Below are positions 1 to 6,463 of a DNA stretch of 6,483 bases, in pieces (position 1 is the first letter of the stretch; each line of letters opens with the position of its first letter). A model generated the notes under the pieces. It saw only the letters and a program-made list of their open reading frames with translations, did no database searches and was not told where the DNA came from. A program made the translations under genes and the position numbers. Source of the stretch: Bacteroidales bacterium (GTDB lineage: Bacteria > Bacteroidota > Bacteroidia > Bacteroidales > JAOZTL01); contig JAOZTL010000191.1 in the NCBI GenBank assembly GCA_029942205.1, positions 1 through 6,483 of the forward strand, in the 5' to 3' direction.

Positions 1-677
1 TTTTTCCATTTGTAGCGATTTTGATTTTATTATTTTTACCATTTGCCTTATCTGACTGGTTATTAATTGCTTATAAAAATTTTAATCATAATCACGGGAT
101 TATTACTAGTTTTGTAAAATTTGCAGTATTAGCCACATTAGGTGAATTATTGGGAAATCGCATAAAATCAGGTAATTATATTCATTCTGTACGTGCTATT
201 TTTTCGATTGCAATTGTTTGGGGATTTTTAGGAATAACAATAAAACTTGCATTTGTCATTTTTGCAAGTGGAACGCCTATTTTACTCGAATATTTGGGTG
301 TTAAAGATGCCGTAGAAGCTTTTCGTGGTGATTTTTCGAGCACCAAATTATTTGTAGCATTTTCAATTAGTGCGGCCATGAATTTGGTTTATGCACCAGT
401 AATGATGACTTTACATCGGATTACGGATTCGCACATTGGTATGCAAAAAGGAAGTTTTCGGACATTAATAAAACCGATTCCTTTTTCTGATATTTTGCAA
501 AAAATGGATTGGAATACGCAATGGAATTTTGTATTTAAAAAAACAATTATGCTTTTTTGGATTCCAGCACACACCATTACTTTTTTGTTACCCGCAGATT
601 ATCAGGTGTTATTTGCAGCCTTATTGGGGATTGTACTTGGAGTATTACTTTCGGTTGCTGTTCAAGCAAAGGAATAG
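1..677 (+). CDS. Polytopic inner-membrane protein, possibly Mpv17/PMP22-like (5' end outside window)
   Basis: The frame is open from position 3 to the TAG at 675-677, giving 224 visible residues. No ATG or GTG appears near the left edge. The TTG at 21 could be read as a start, but it falls inside a hydrophobic stretch already running, so the true start is most likely upstream of the window. About five or six hydrophobic segments are visible: the first ~22 residues, a segment containing KFAVLATLGELLGNRI, one containing SIAIVWGFLGITIKLAF, one containing SAAMNLVYAPVMM, and two near the C-terminus (TIMLFWIPAHTITFLLP and the last ~22 residues). The 'KFAVLATLGEL..NRI..G' and 'WGFLG' motifs, followed by an aromatic/proline-containing penultimate helix, recall bacterial proteins annotated as Mpv17/PMP22 family. 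That family has no firm biochemical role in bacteria, so no function is assigned. It is convergent with the leftward genes and functionally unlinked as far as I can see. Coding status is high confidence; family is moderate to low. Confidence 0.85.
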   Translation, partial: FPFVAILILLFLPFALSDWLLIAYKNFNHNHGIITSFVKFAVLATLGELLGNRIKSGNYIHSVRAIFSIAIVWGFLGITIKLAFVIFASGTPILLEYLGVKDAVEAFRGDFSSTKLFVAFSISAAMNLVYAPVMMTLHRITDSHIGMQKGSFRTLIKPIPFSDILQKMDWNTQWNFVFKKTIMLFWIPAHTITFLLPADYQVLFAALLGIVLGVLLSVAVQAKE

Positions 678-681
678 TAAT

Positions 682-724
682 AAAGGAGTTAAGCTTAAAT
701 AAAAGCTTTAACCCCTTTTATTTT
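682..724 (+). terminator. Rho-independent-type terminator after the membrane-protein gene
   Basis: The left arm (682-696) pairs with the right arm (703-718) around a 6-nt loop (697-702), with one mismatch (687/713) and one bulged T (709). The stem includes an inner AAGCTT/AAGCTT core and an outer AAAGG/CCTTT. It is followed by TTTTATTTT. It begins five bases after the stop codon of the upstream rightward gene. Confidence 0.7.
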
Positions 725-733
725 AATAATTAT

Positions 734-772
734 AAATTAGCTTGAAAAACTACGATTTTTTCAAGCTAATTT
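734..772 (-). terminator. Perfect 16-bp inverted repeat, probable terminator between convergent genes
   Basis: The arms 734-749 and 757-772 are exact reverse complements around a 7-nt loop (750-756). Read leftward, the stem is followed by an A/T-rich stretch (ATAATTATTAAAA), which suits termination of the minus-strand transcript coming from the small repeat-protein gene. It could also act as a second stop for the rightward gene. A long U-tract is lacking on the leftward side, so the direction is inferred from context. A weaker 6-bp hairpin (817-822 with 831-836) lies between it and the repeat-protein gene. Nothing else coding is seen from 678 to 916. Confidence 0.55.
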
Positions 773-916
773 CAGTTACTTACGCAATTTCATGTGAATT
801 CTAAATATTCAAGTAAGATTGAGTTTTAATTCAATCAATTTTGTTCTCTGAAATTAGCAGGATAAAATTAACTATGTCATTTAATTTGCGTTCCTTAATA
901 TTAAAAAGGTAGAAGA

Positions 917-1168
917 CTACATCCCTGGGAATGAATCCACATATTCAATGGTAAAATCGGGAAATGAATCTACTATTTCGATGGTAAAATCGGCAAAAGA
1001 GGTAACAAATTCCCATTTTCCACATTCGTCGGCAAAGCTGCTGACTTTTTCCACTTTTAAGTCGGGAAACGAACTGACTACCTGTACTTTAAAATCGGCA
1101 AACGAATCGACTATTTCAACTTTGCCATACAGCTTTTTTCCATTCATTGTGCAATCGCTATCAATCAT
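917..1168 (-). CDS. Small six-repeat protein, probable DUF6150 / 7(1) septoil knot family
   Basis: This 83-residue protein starts at ATG 1168-1166 and stops at TAG 919-917. An in-frame TAA nine bases upstream (1177-1175) excludes a longer form. After a short head (residues 1-14, with Cys6) the protein is six 11-residue units: 15-25 GKVEIVDSFAD, 26-36 FKVQVVSSFPD, 37-47 LKVEKVSSFAD, then an inserted Glu48-Cys49, 50-60 GKWEFVTSFAD, 61-71 FTIEIVDSFPD and 72-82 FTIEYVDSFPG. The layout is therefore three units, a CGKW break, and three units. No signal peptide or membrane segment is visible, so it is probably cytoplasmic. From memory, alternating beta-strand repeats with V-[DS]-x-x-x-x-[AD] turns and a central G-K-W are the hallmark of DUF6150, renamed after its 7(1) torus-knot fold; members are short and of unknown function. 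It lies 49 bp downstream of the outer-membrane barrel gene in the same direction, with no evident promoter between them, so co-transcription is likely. A different small beta-repeat family remains possible. Confidence 0.72.
   Translation of the reverse strand: MIDSDCTMNGKKLYGKVEIVDSFADFKVQVVSSFPDLKVEKVSSFADECGKWEFVTSFADFTIEIVDSFPDFTIEYVDSFPGM
923..1126 (-). repeat. Six degenerate 33-bp in-frame repeats encoding the 11-residue units
   Basis: The region covers residues 15-82 of the small repeat protein. The period is 33 bp, broken once by six extra bases (Glu-Cys) between units three and four. The protein-level consensus is better kept than the DNA. The two C-terminal units are the most alike at the DNA level: on the plus strand both share ATGGTAAAATCGG. 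This points to old internal duplication under protein-level selection. Confidence 0.75.
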
Positions 1169-1217
1169 GAAGTTTTAGTTTAAGTTAGTGATTATAATTA
1201 GTTGTAATTCAGTCGGT

Positions 1218-2285
1218 TTAAAAAATATAGTTTATGTTTAATTGTAGCCCATCAATACGGATGGTTGTTTTGCCAGGTTCACCTACGGTTGTTATAAAAT
1301 CATTGATGTGCTTTGCTTCGCTATAACCTAAGTCCGAAATTCCAAACTTAGTGCCTGCTCCAAAGGAAATATTCAAATTTTTAGAAACTTTCATCTTCAC
1401 TCCCACTCCCACATGCGCTGCTATGCTAAAATTGTTCTGAATATTCCATTCACCACCTTCATTAACATCGTCGTTAGTGAATCCATATTCTTCTAAATTA
1501 TACAGAATTACATGATAATCAGGATAATATCCAACATGATTGGCATGTCCTTCAACAGAATACTCCGAATGTGTGATTAATGAAAAATATGTACCCAGAT
1601 TGGTATATAAAGAAAACCGTTTATAATTTAGATAACTAAAATTAACAAAAAGGGGAATTTCTATAGCACCAATCGAGTTTTTTTCAACCACATTGGCTTG
1701 AATGATTCGATAAAAAATATCGCCATCCTTGTCGGTAAGTAATTCTTTCTCTTGGTTTGCGTTATCAAAATTTTCTAATTGGAAACTAGCCTCGTAACTA
1801 CTTAAATTTGCACCTACCATAAAAGCTAAAAAATTGGAATATTGAAAAGTTAATAATATTCCACCATGATAGCCCATGTCTTGATTGTCTGTCCAATAGG
1901 GATTATCTACAATATTTTCACTTGCAATGCGTGAATCACCAAGCATCAGGTTTAGTGCAAGTCCAAATTTTCTTACTTTTGAATTGATTTCATCTTTTAG
2001 AATAATATCAATAACCGTTTGCTCACCAATAATGGCTTCTTCCGTTTTTTTTCCTTTAATCGAAAAAATTAATATTTCGGCATATTCTGGTAATCGTATT
2101 CTATACGTTCCTTCATGATTGGTAATCGTTGCTAAATGAGTGTAATTTTTTATTGTAATATTCACTCCAGTAACGGGATTGTCTAAAATGTCTATTACTT
2201 TTCCTTTAATGATTCTATCTTGTGCTTGTCCGAGAGAATGAATGATTAAAATAAATAATATTAAATGGATTGTTATTTTATTCAT
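1218..2285 (-). CDS. Outer-membrane beta-barrel protein with N-terminal carboxypeptidase-regulatory-like domain
   Basis: This 355-residue protein reads from ATG 2285-2283. The frame is open to a GTG at 2336, but the ATG is chosen because it begins directly with a signal peptide (MNKITIHLILFILIIHSLG, then QAQ). Residues ~24-95 form a carboxypeptidase D regulatory-like (beta-sandwich) domain: 'KGKVIDILDNPVTGVNITI', 'TITNHEGTYRIRLPE' and a closing 'IDIILKD'. Residues ~105-355 consist of alternating amphipathic strands such as 'GGILLTFQYSNFLAFMVGANL', 'IPLFVNFSYLNYKRFSLYTNLGTYFSL' and 'IAAHVGVGVKMKVSKNLNISFGAGTKFGI'. It ends in 'LQLNINYIF', with the C-terminal aromatic residue typical of barrels folded by the BAM complex. 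It is far too short for a SusC/TonB-dependent transporter and has no TonB plug, so it is best described as a small PorT/OmpA-like-size barrel of unknown substrate. Function is not assigned. It lies 236 bp after the large secreted-protein gene and 49 bp before the repeat-protein gene. Confidence 0.88.
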   Translation of the reverse strand: MNKITIHLILFILIIHSLGQAQDRIIKGKVIDILDNPVTGVNITIKNYTHLATITNHEGTYRIRLPEYAEILIFSIKGKKTEEAIIGEQTVIDIILKDEINSKVRKFGLALNLMLGDSRIASENIVDNPYWTDNQDMGYHGGILLTFQYSNFLAFMVGANLSSYEASFQLENFDNANQEKELLTDKDGDIFYRIIQANVVEKNSIGAIEIPLFVNFSYLNYKRFSLYTNLGTYFSLITHSEYSVEGHANHVGYYPDYHVILYNLEEYGFTNDDVNEGGEWNIQNNFSIAAHVGVGVKMKVSKNLNISFGAGTKFGISDLGYSEAKHINDFITTVGEPGKTTIRIDGLQLNINYIF

Positions 2286-2328
2286 GAAATTATAGGAATT
2301 AAAGGTCTTCGATTTATTTTGATGTTGC

Positions 2329-2343
2329 TTGCGCACTGTGCAA
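2329..2343. promoter_or_regulatory. Imperfect 15-nt dyad upstream of the barrel gene
   Basis: TTGCGCACTGTGCAA is a 7-1-7 dyad with one mismatched pair. It lies ~45 bp upstream of the chosen ATG (2285) and inside the alternative GTG-started reading frame. On the minus strand it overlaps TGATTTTG, a one-mismatch match to the Bacteroidota -7 element TAnnTTTG, but no properly spaced -33 TTG was found. It may be an operator or chance; no regulator is encoded nearby. Confidence 0.22.
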
Positions 2344-2396
2344 AATCAGTGTAATCAATAACTTATTGAAAAATAAATATGCAATTAATTTTATTC

Positions 2397-2411
2397 AATT
2401 ACTGAGTAATT
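2397..2411. promoter_or_regulatory. Perfect 7-1-7 dyad in the gap between the large gene and the barrel gene
   Basis: AATTACTGAGTAATT is an exact palindrome around a single central base, in an otherwise A/T-rich 236-bp gap. It is ~110 bp upstream of the barrel ATG and ~110 bp downstream of the large gene's stop. The arms are A/T-rich, so chance is a real possibility. It is too short and lacks a U-tract for a confident terminator call. No clear terminator for the large gene was found in 2286-2521. Confidence 0.18.
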
Positions 2412-2521
2412 AATTATTTATAATGACAATTGATAATTTTGCTTTCGTCTGAATTTCTGCATATTGTTTATTTTAATTGTTTTATTCGAGTTTGCAAGTA
2501 ATATTAAACAGTACAAAGTAT

Positions 2522-5500
2522 TTATTGGTTGATAATCATTTTTTCTGTTAATAATTTACCACTTATTTCTTGAACTTCAATCACAAAAACGCCATTTTTG
2601 AAGTTTACAGATGTAAATTCTTTATAAAAATAGTCAAATATTTTGTTTTCTGAAAAAGAATATAAAATTTCTCCATTAATATTTTTGATTCTGATGATTA
2701 TTTCTCCTATAAATTTATTTTCGTATGATATTTTAAACATACCACTATTGGGGTTTGGAGATACTTTTAATGAAGGAGCTTGCTTAAACAAAAAAGCATC
2801 GGAAATACTCAGACAGCCAGCTTCATTTGCAAGTTCGACGCTATAATTTGCTGCATGAATACTTGGAATTTGAATGAATTGTTTGTGTTCATTGTTAAGT
2901 AAATATCCATCTCCTAGCCAAGAATAAATATATCCAGAATCGACACAAACAAGTATATCATTTCCTTTTTGTATGATTGTTGCGATAGGTGGAGCTTTTA
3001 CCTTTTCGATCACGATAGAGTTTTGACTTTGGCAATTGGTATAACTGTCTTTTACAGTTAAATTTAATGTAAAGAAGGACTTACTCAATTGATTAAAATC
3101 AATAATAACTTCGTGGCTATCGCCTTCTTGGTATAAGCCAATTTCATCGGATTGCCAATAATAATAAAAGCCTTGATCGGCACTGTAAATTTCATGCATT
3201 ACATTTTCACATGCTTTTTCGTTGCCGTAAATTTGTGAACTTGGCTGATTATAAATGATTAAACTAACTTTAGTGGCAGAACTTTCAATTTCGTCGATTG
3301 TTTGTGTGGCATAATAAGTGTAAGTGCCTGTAACCGTTTGTCTTGTAATGTATTCTGTGCCTGAAAAGAGCAAATTAGAAAGAGCGTCGTCGGCATACCA
3401 CTTGATGTTTGTACCTGTTGCAATAAGGTTTGGAATCGCTCCATTGGTACAGCCTTCTTTATTGTTAGCCATAGGTGGATCGACAAAAGTGAGCGAAATT
3501 GTTATTTGTTTGGATATGGATGAAATACAGCTGGCATTGCTTGCTATCAAAACAACGTCATACGTTCCAGCAGTTGTGTACGTATGCGTTCCGTTGGTAG
3601 TTGTTGCATCCGTAACGGCATCATTTTCAAAATCCCATGCATACGTCGAGCTACCATTGGTATTGGTTGATGAATTAATAAAAGTTATCGAGACATTAAC
3701 ATCTCCATTTATCGCCAGAAAATCAGCTGTGGGAGTTTGTATAATGGTCAGAATTACTTCTACGGGGGCACTTTCAACGCCATTCACTGTTTGTGTGGTA
3801 TAATACGAATATGCACCAACGGTAGTTTTCCCTGTGGCATAAGTAGGCGAAGTGGCTAAAAAAGAAGAAAGAGCAGCATCAGCATACCATGAGATGTTTG
3901 TTCCCGAAGCGGATAAGTCAGGCGCAGCATCCCCCGAGCAGCTTTCTTTATTTGTCGCAGTAGGCGGAAGCGGTTTTATGGTAATCGATTTTTGCATAAT
4001 GTGCATACAGCTGGCATTGCTTGCTATCAAAACAACGTCATACGTTCCAGCAGTTGTGTACGTATGCGTTCCGTTGGTAGTTGTTGCATCCGTAACGGCA
4101 TCATTTTCAAAATCCCATGCATACGTCGAGCTACCATTGGTATTGGTTGATGAATTAATAAAAGTTATCGAGACATTAACATCTCCATTTATCGCCAGAA
4201 AATCAGCTGTGGGAGTTTGTATAATGGTCAGAATTACTTCTACGGGGGCACTTTCAACGCCATTCACTGTTTGTGTGGTATAATACGAATATGCACCAAC
4301 GGTAGTTTTCCCTGTGGCATAAGTAGGCGAAGTGGCTAAAAAAGAAGAAAGAGCAGCATCAGCATACCATGAGATGTTTGTTCCCGAAGCGGATAAGTCA
4401 GGCGCAGCATCCCCCGAGCAGCTTTCTTTATTTGTCGCAGTAGGCGGAAGCGGTTTTATGGTAATCGATTTTTCGGTTGAAGCTATGCATGCCCCATTGG
4501 TTACTTCAAAGAAAACAGTGTAAGTACCCGCAGAAGTGAAAGTATGGCTGGCATCTGGCGTGGTAGCGTCTATCGTTTCGTTGTTATCAAAATCCCAACC
4601 ATATTCAGAGAGCGAATTTGTTCCCATAGAGGTATTTGTGAATGAAGTAGCCGAATTTGCCACCTCTGCAACGAAGCTAAAATCTACAATTGAATTTGTA
4701 CAGTTAATAATCGATAATCCATGAGTTGTCCCAACAAAAAAATCATTGGTATTCGTAGCGTGTATAGCCAATACGTCATTTTGAGCCAATTCTTCATTTG
4801 TCGTTATTATTTCCCAATTTGTACCGTTAAATTGAGCAAGACCATTTTCTGTTGCAATCCAGACAATTCCGTAATTATCACACCAAAGATCTCTGATATT
4901 ATTGGAAGGTAATGCACTGTTGGCTTCGGTATAGTTTATCCAGCTTGTGCCATCAAAAGAAGAAAGTCCTGCAGGAGTTCCCACCCATAGTTTTAAATTC
5001 TTGTCTTCGGCAATGCAAATGGCTCTGTTGTCGATCATTCCATTGGCGGTAGAGTAAGTCGCCACAATGCTTGTTTTATCGTACCGTGCAATTCCGTTGT
5101 CGGTAGCAATCCAAATATCTCCATTGCTAGCTTCGTCAAAATCATGAATATAGTTGTTTGGTAATCCCTCAGAAGTTGTTAGGCTTGTCCATGTTTCTCC
5201 ATTAAAAAAAGAAACACCAGCATCGGTTGCTGCCCACACAATCATTGTTTTATCTGTATATAAATTATTTATTTTTGAGCTAATAATCCCATCAGAGCTT
5301 GTTTCATAACTCCAACTACCATTCCATCTTGAAATTCCGCTATACGATGCAGCCCATATTTCGGAATTATAAGTAGTAAGTGATGTGGTGCTGTCTGCTA
5401 ATAATCCTTCGTTTTTTGTGTAAATTGCAGTAGTTACATCAGTTGTATGCGAAATACCTTGAGCAGTTGCTATCCAAAAATCAGTACTGCTTATTGTGCA

Positions 5501-6463
5501 TATATCTATAATATTGTTATTAATAATGTTTTCATTAGCGTATAAGCTCATCCATGAGCCATCATCGACAGCAAATACTACTTTAGTACCACATTTTTTA
5601 CTATACGAATCATTAAAAACAGATATTAAGTCAATATTTGTGAGAGGAAACATAGAAGGCGGAGTTTGCCACACATGCAAGTTTCGGTTAAAAGAGCTTA
5701 TTCCCATAGCTGTTGCAAAAAGCACTTCATTGATGTCAAAATAAATATCTCGAACAGCAGGATGAGTTAAATTTGCAGTTTCATCCGTCCATGTAGTACC
5801 ATCAAACAGAGAGAGCCCTACTTCGGTGGCTACCCATACTGAGTCGCTTGCACTTGCTTCAATGTCATTTATTTTATTATTAACAAGTCCATCGGCGGTT
5901 GTATAATTGTACCAGTTTGTGCCATCAAAATGTGAAACACCATTGGCTGTTCCAAACCAAAGTGTACCGTCAGGCGCAAGTCCAATACTGTGTACTTCAT
6001 TGTTTATAAGCCCGTTGGCAGTCGTTATTATTGTCCACGACGTTCCATCAAAAACACCGACACCTGCATCCGTGCCAGCCAGAATATCGCCTGCACTATT
6101 CAATGCAACCGATAATACGTTATTGGACGGTAGCCCTTCGGCTGTTCTGTAATGCACCCATGCCGCACCATCGTATTTTGCCAGCCCATCCTTCGATGCA
6201 AACCAAAGGTGATTATTTCCGTCCATTATAGCATCCGAAAAATAGTTTGCTTCCCATTTGTTACCAAAAGTATACTGTGCTATTTCCTTATTGTTGGATG
6301 CTTCTCTACTAATAATTCCACCTGTAGTTGCTTGCCAGATATAACCAGTAGCATCAGCAATTATTTTTGTTGTTCTATTTTTTGAATATTGATTAACAAT
6401 ACTCTGTTGTGCCACAGCAAGATTAGCCAATATGCTAAAAATAAGAATAAAATATTTTTTCAT
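2522..6463 (-). CDS. Secreted T9SS-dependent modular protein: two-component-regulator-type propellers, PKD and Ig-like domains
   Basis: This 1313-residue protein reads from ATG 6463-6461, preceded by an A/T-rich leader without a Shine-Dalgarno. Residues 1-18 are a Sec signal peptide (MKKYFILIFSILANLAVA, then QQ). Residues ~30-588 hold 14 repeats of ~41 residues of the Reg_prop type, each with 'NN.I..I..D..G.LW.GT..GL..FDG..W'. Their strand residues fall near W43, W87, L128, W169, W210, F249, V297, W330, W370, W410, W451, W493, W535 and F576. Three PKD domains follow (~594-669, ~750-829, ~910-989; motifs YGWDFDNN or YAWDFEND and AGTY.V), alternating with three Ig-like domains (~670-748, ~830-908, ~993-1070; NISWYADAALS and YYTTQTVNGVES). 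Residues ~1070-1230 are divergent, perhaps PKD/Ig-like remnants. Residues ~1232-1313 are a T9SS type A sorting tail (LKVSPNPNSGMF, then a C-terminal beta domain). It is probably exported by Sec, passed through T9SS, and displayed on the surface or released. Ligand binding or adhesion is inferred; no catalytic motif is visible. The upstream promoter is outside the window. Confidence 0.93.
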   Translation of the reverse strand: MKKYFILIFSILANLAVAQQSIVNQYSKNRTTKIIADATGYIWQATTGGIISREASNNKEIAQYTFGNKWEANYFSDAIMDGNNHLWFASKDGLAKYDGAAWVHYRTAEGLPSNNVLSVALNSAGDILAGTDAGVGVFDGTSWTIITTANGLINNEVHSIGLAPDGTLWFGTANGVSHFDGTNWYNYTTADGLVNNKINDIEASASDSVWVATEVGLSLFDGTTWTDETANLTHPAVRDIYFDINEVLFATAMGISSFNRNLHVWQTPPSMFPLTNIDLISVFNDSYSKKCGTKVVFAVDDGSWMSLYANENIINNNIIDICTISSTDFWIATAQGISHTTDVTTAIYTKNEGLLADSTTSLTTYNSEIWAASYSGISRWNGSWSYETSSDGIISSKINNLYTDKTMIVWAATDAGVSFFNGETWTSLTTSEGLPNNYIHDFDEASNGDIWIATDNGIARYDKTSIVATYSTANGMIDNRAICIAEDKNLKLWVGTPAGLSSFDGTSWINYTEANSALPSNNIRDLWCDNYGIVWIATENGLAQFNGTNWEIITTNEELAQNDVLAIHATNTNDFFVGTTHGLSIINCTNSIVDFSFVAEVANSATSFTNTSMGTNSLSEYGWDFDNNETIDATTPDASHTFTSAGTYTVFFEVTNGACIASTEKSITIKPLPPTATNKESCSGDAAPDLSASGTNISWYADAALSSFLATSPTYATGKTTVGAYSYYTTQTVNGVESAPVEVILTIIQTPTADFLAINGDVNVSITFINSSTNTNGSSTYAWDFENDAVTDATTTNGTHTYTTAGTYDVVLIASNASCMHIMQKSITIKPLPPTATNKESCSGDAAPDLSASGTNISWYADAALSSFLATSPTYATGKTTVGAYSYYTTQTVNGVESAPVEVILTIIQTPTADFLAINGDVNVSITFINSSTNTNGSSTYAWDFENDAVTDATTTNGTHTYTTAGTYDVVLIASNASCISSISKQITISLTFVDPPMANNKEGCTNGAIPNLIATGTNIKWYADDALSNLLFSGTEYITRQTVTGTYTYYATQTIDEIESSATKVSLIIYNQPSSQIYGNEKACENVMHEIYSADQGFYYYWQSDEIGLYQEGDSHEVIIDFNQLSKSFFTLNLTVKDSYTNCQSQNSIVIEKVKAPPIATIIQKGNDILVCVDSGYIYSWLGDGYLLNNEHKQFIQIPSIHAANYSVELANEAGCLSISDAFLFKQAPSLKVSPNPNSGMFKISYENKFIGEIIIRIKNINGEILYSFSENKIFDYFYKEFTSVNFKNGVFVIEVQEISGKLLTEKMIINQ
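2525..2770 (-). other. T9SS type A C-terminal sorting domain of the large secreted protein
   Basis: The last ~82 residues start with LKVSPNPNSGMFKISY, the classic 'sPNPs.g.f.i' opening of the Por secretion-system tail. They continue through alternating beta strands (IRIKNINGEILYS, GVFVIEVQEISGKLLTEKMIINQ). In the known family this domain is recognised by the type IX translocon and usually removed on the cell surface. Its presence implies a T9SS elsewhere in the genome. Confidence 0.9.
3525..3993 (-). repeat. Tandem duplication, C-terminal copy (Ig-like domain 2 + PKD domain 3)
   Basis: These 469 bp match 4005-4473 at every base when compared line by line, at an offset of 480 bp (160 codons), so the reading frame is kept. 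The copy encodes residues ~824-980: the KSITIKPLPP linker, an Ig-like domain with CSGDAAPDLSASGTNISWY, and a PKD domain ending in IASNASC. Beyond 3525 the next linker diverges (ISSISKQ). Confidence 0.95.
4005..4473 (-). repeat. Tandem duplication, N-terminal copy (Ig-like domain 1 + PKD domain 2)
   Basis: This is the partner of 3525-3993, separated from it by 11 unmatched bases (3994-4004, GCATAATGTGC) that encode the MHIMQ linker. It encodes residues ~664-820. Identity at all codon positions, including silent ones, shows either a very recent duplication or ongoing homogenisation. By contrast, PKD domain 1 and Ig-like domain 3 on the outside are clearly diverged relatives. Confidence 0.95.
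4700..6376 (-). other. Fourteen-blade Reg_prop region, likely two seven-bladed beta-propellers
   Basis: Residues ~30-588 of the large protein. The spacing of the conserved 'LW.GT..G' strand is close to 41 residues throughout. The seventh unit (~272-313) is degenerate: it lacks the NN.I opening and the GT..G turn, and carries KKCGTKVVFAVDDGSW instead. That places the irregular blade at the expected join between two seven-bladed rings. In hybrid two-component systems the same 2x7 arrangement forms the periplasmic glycan sensor. Here no membrane helix, histidine kinase or response-regulator module follows. Confidence 0.8.

Noticed and set aside
21..677. TTG at 21 as the true start of the membrane protein
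   Set aside because: The frame is open to the window edge with hydrophobic residues continuing upstream, so the gene is more likely cut by the window.
923..1126. Possible CRISPR-like array (33-bp periodicity)
   Set aside because: There are no identical repeats separated by unique spacers. The periodicity is continuous, degenerate and fully explained by an 11-codon protein repeat.
948..1178. 76-codon plus-strand reading frame opposite the small repeat gene, also repetitive
   Set aside because: Its repetitiveness mirrors the minus-strand repeats. The minus frame gives regular hydrophobic strands, conserved VDSF[AP]D turns and a G-K-W break, and fits the direction of its neighbour. The plus frame resembles no known family.
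2286..2336. GTG-started 17-residue N-terminal extension of the barrel protein
   Set aside because: It would put a polar stretch (RKQHQNKSKTFNSYNF) ahead of a good signal peptide. The ATG at 2285 starts directly with the signal sequence.
3525..4473. Insertion sequence or other mobile element as the cause of the long direct repeat
   Set aside because: The repeat encodes in-frame Ig-like and PKD domains. There are no terminal inverted repeats, target duplications or transposase, so domain duplication explains it.
3324..4523. Plus-strand open frames opposite the large gene, some sharing identical protein segments
   Set aside because: They are antisense shadows of the PKD/Ig-like coding region. 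Their shared segments arise from the 480-bp duplication of the real gene.
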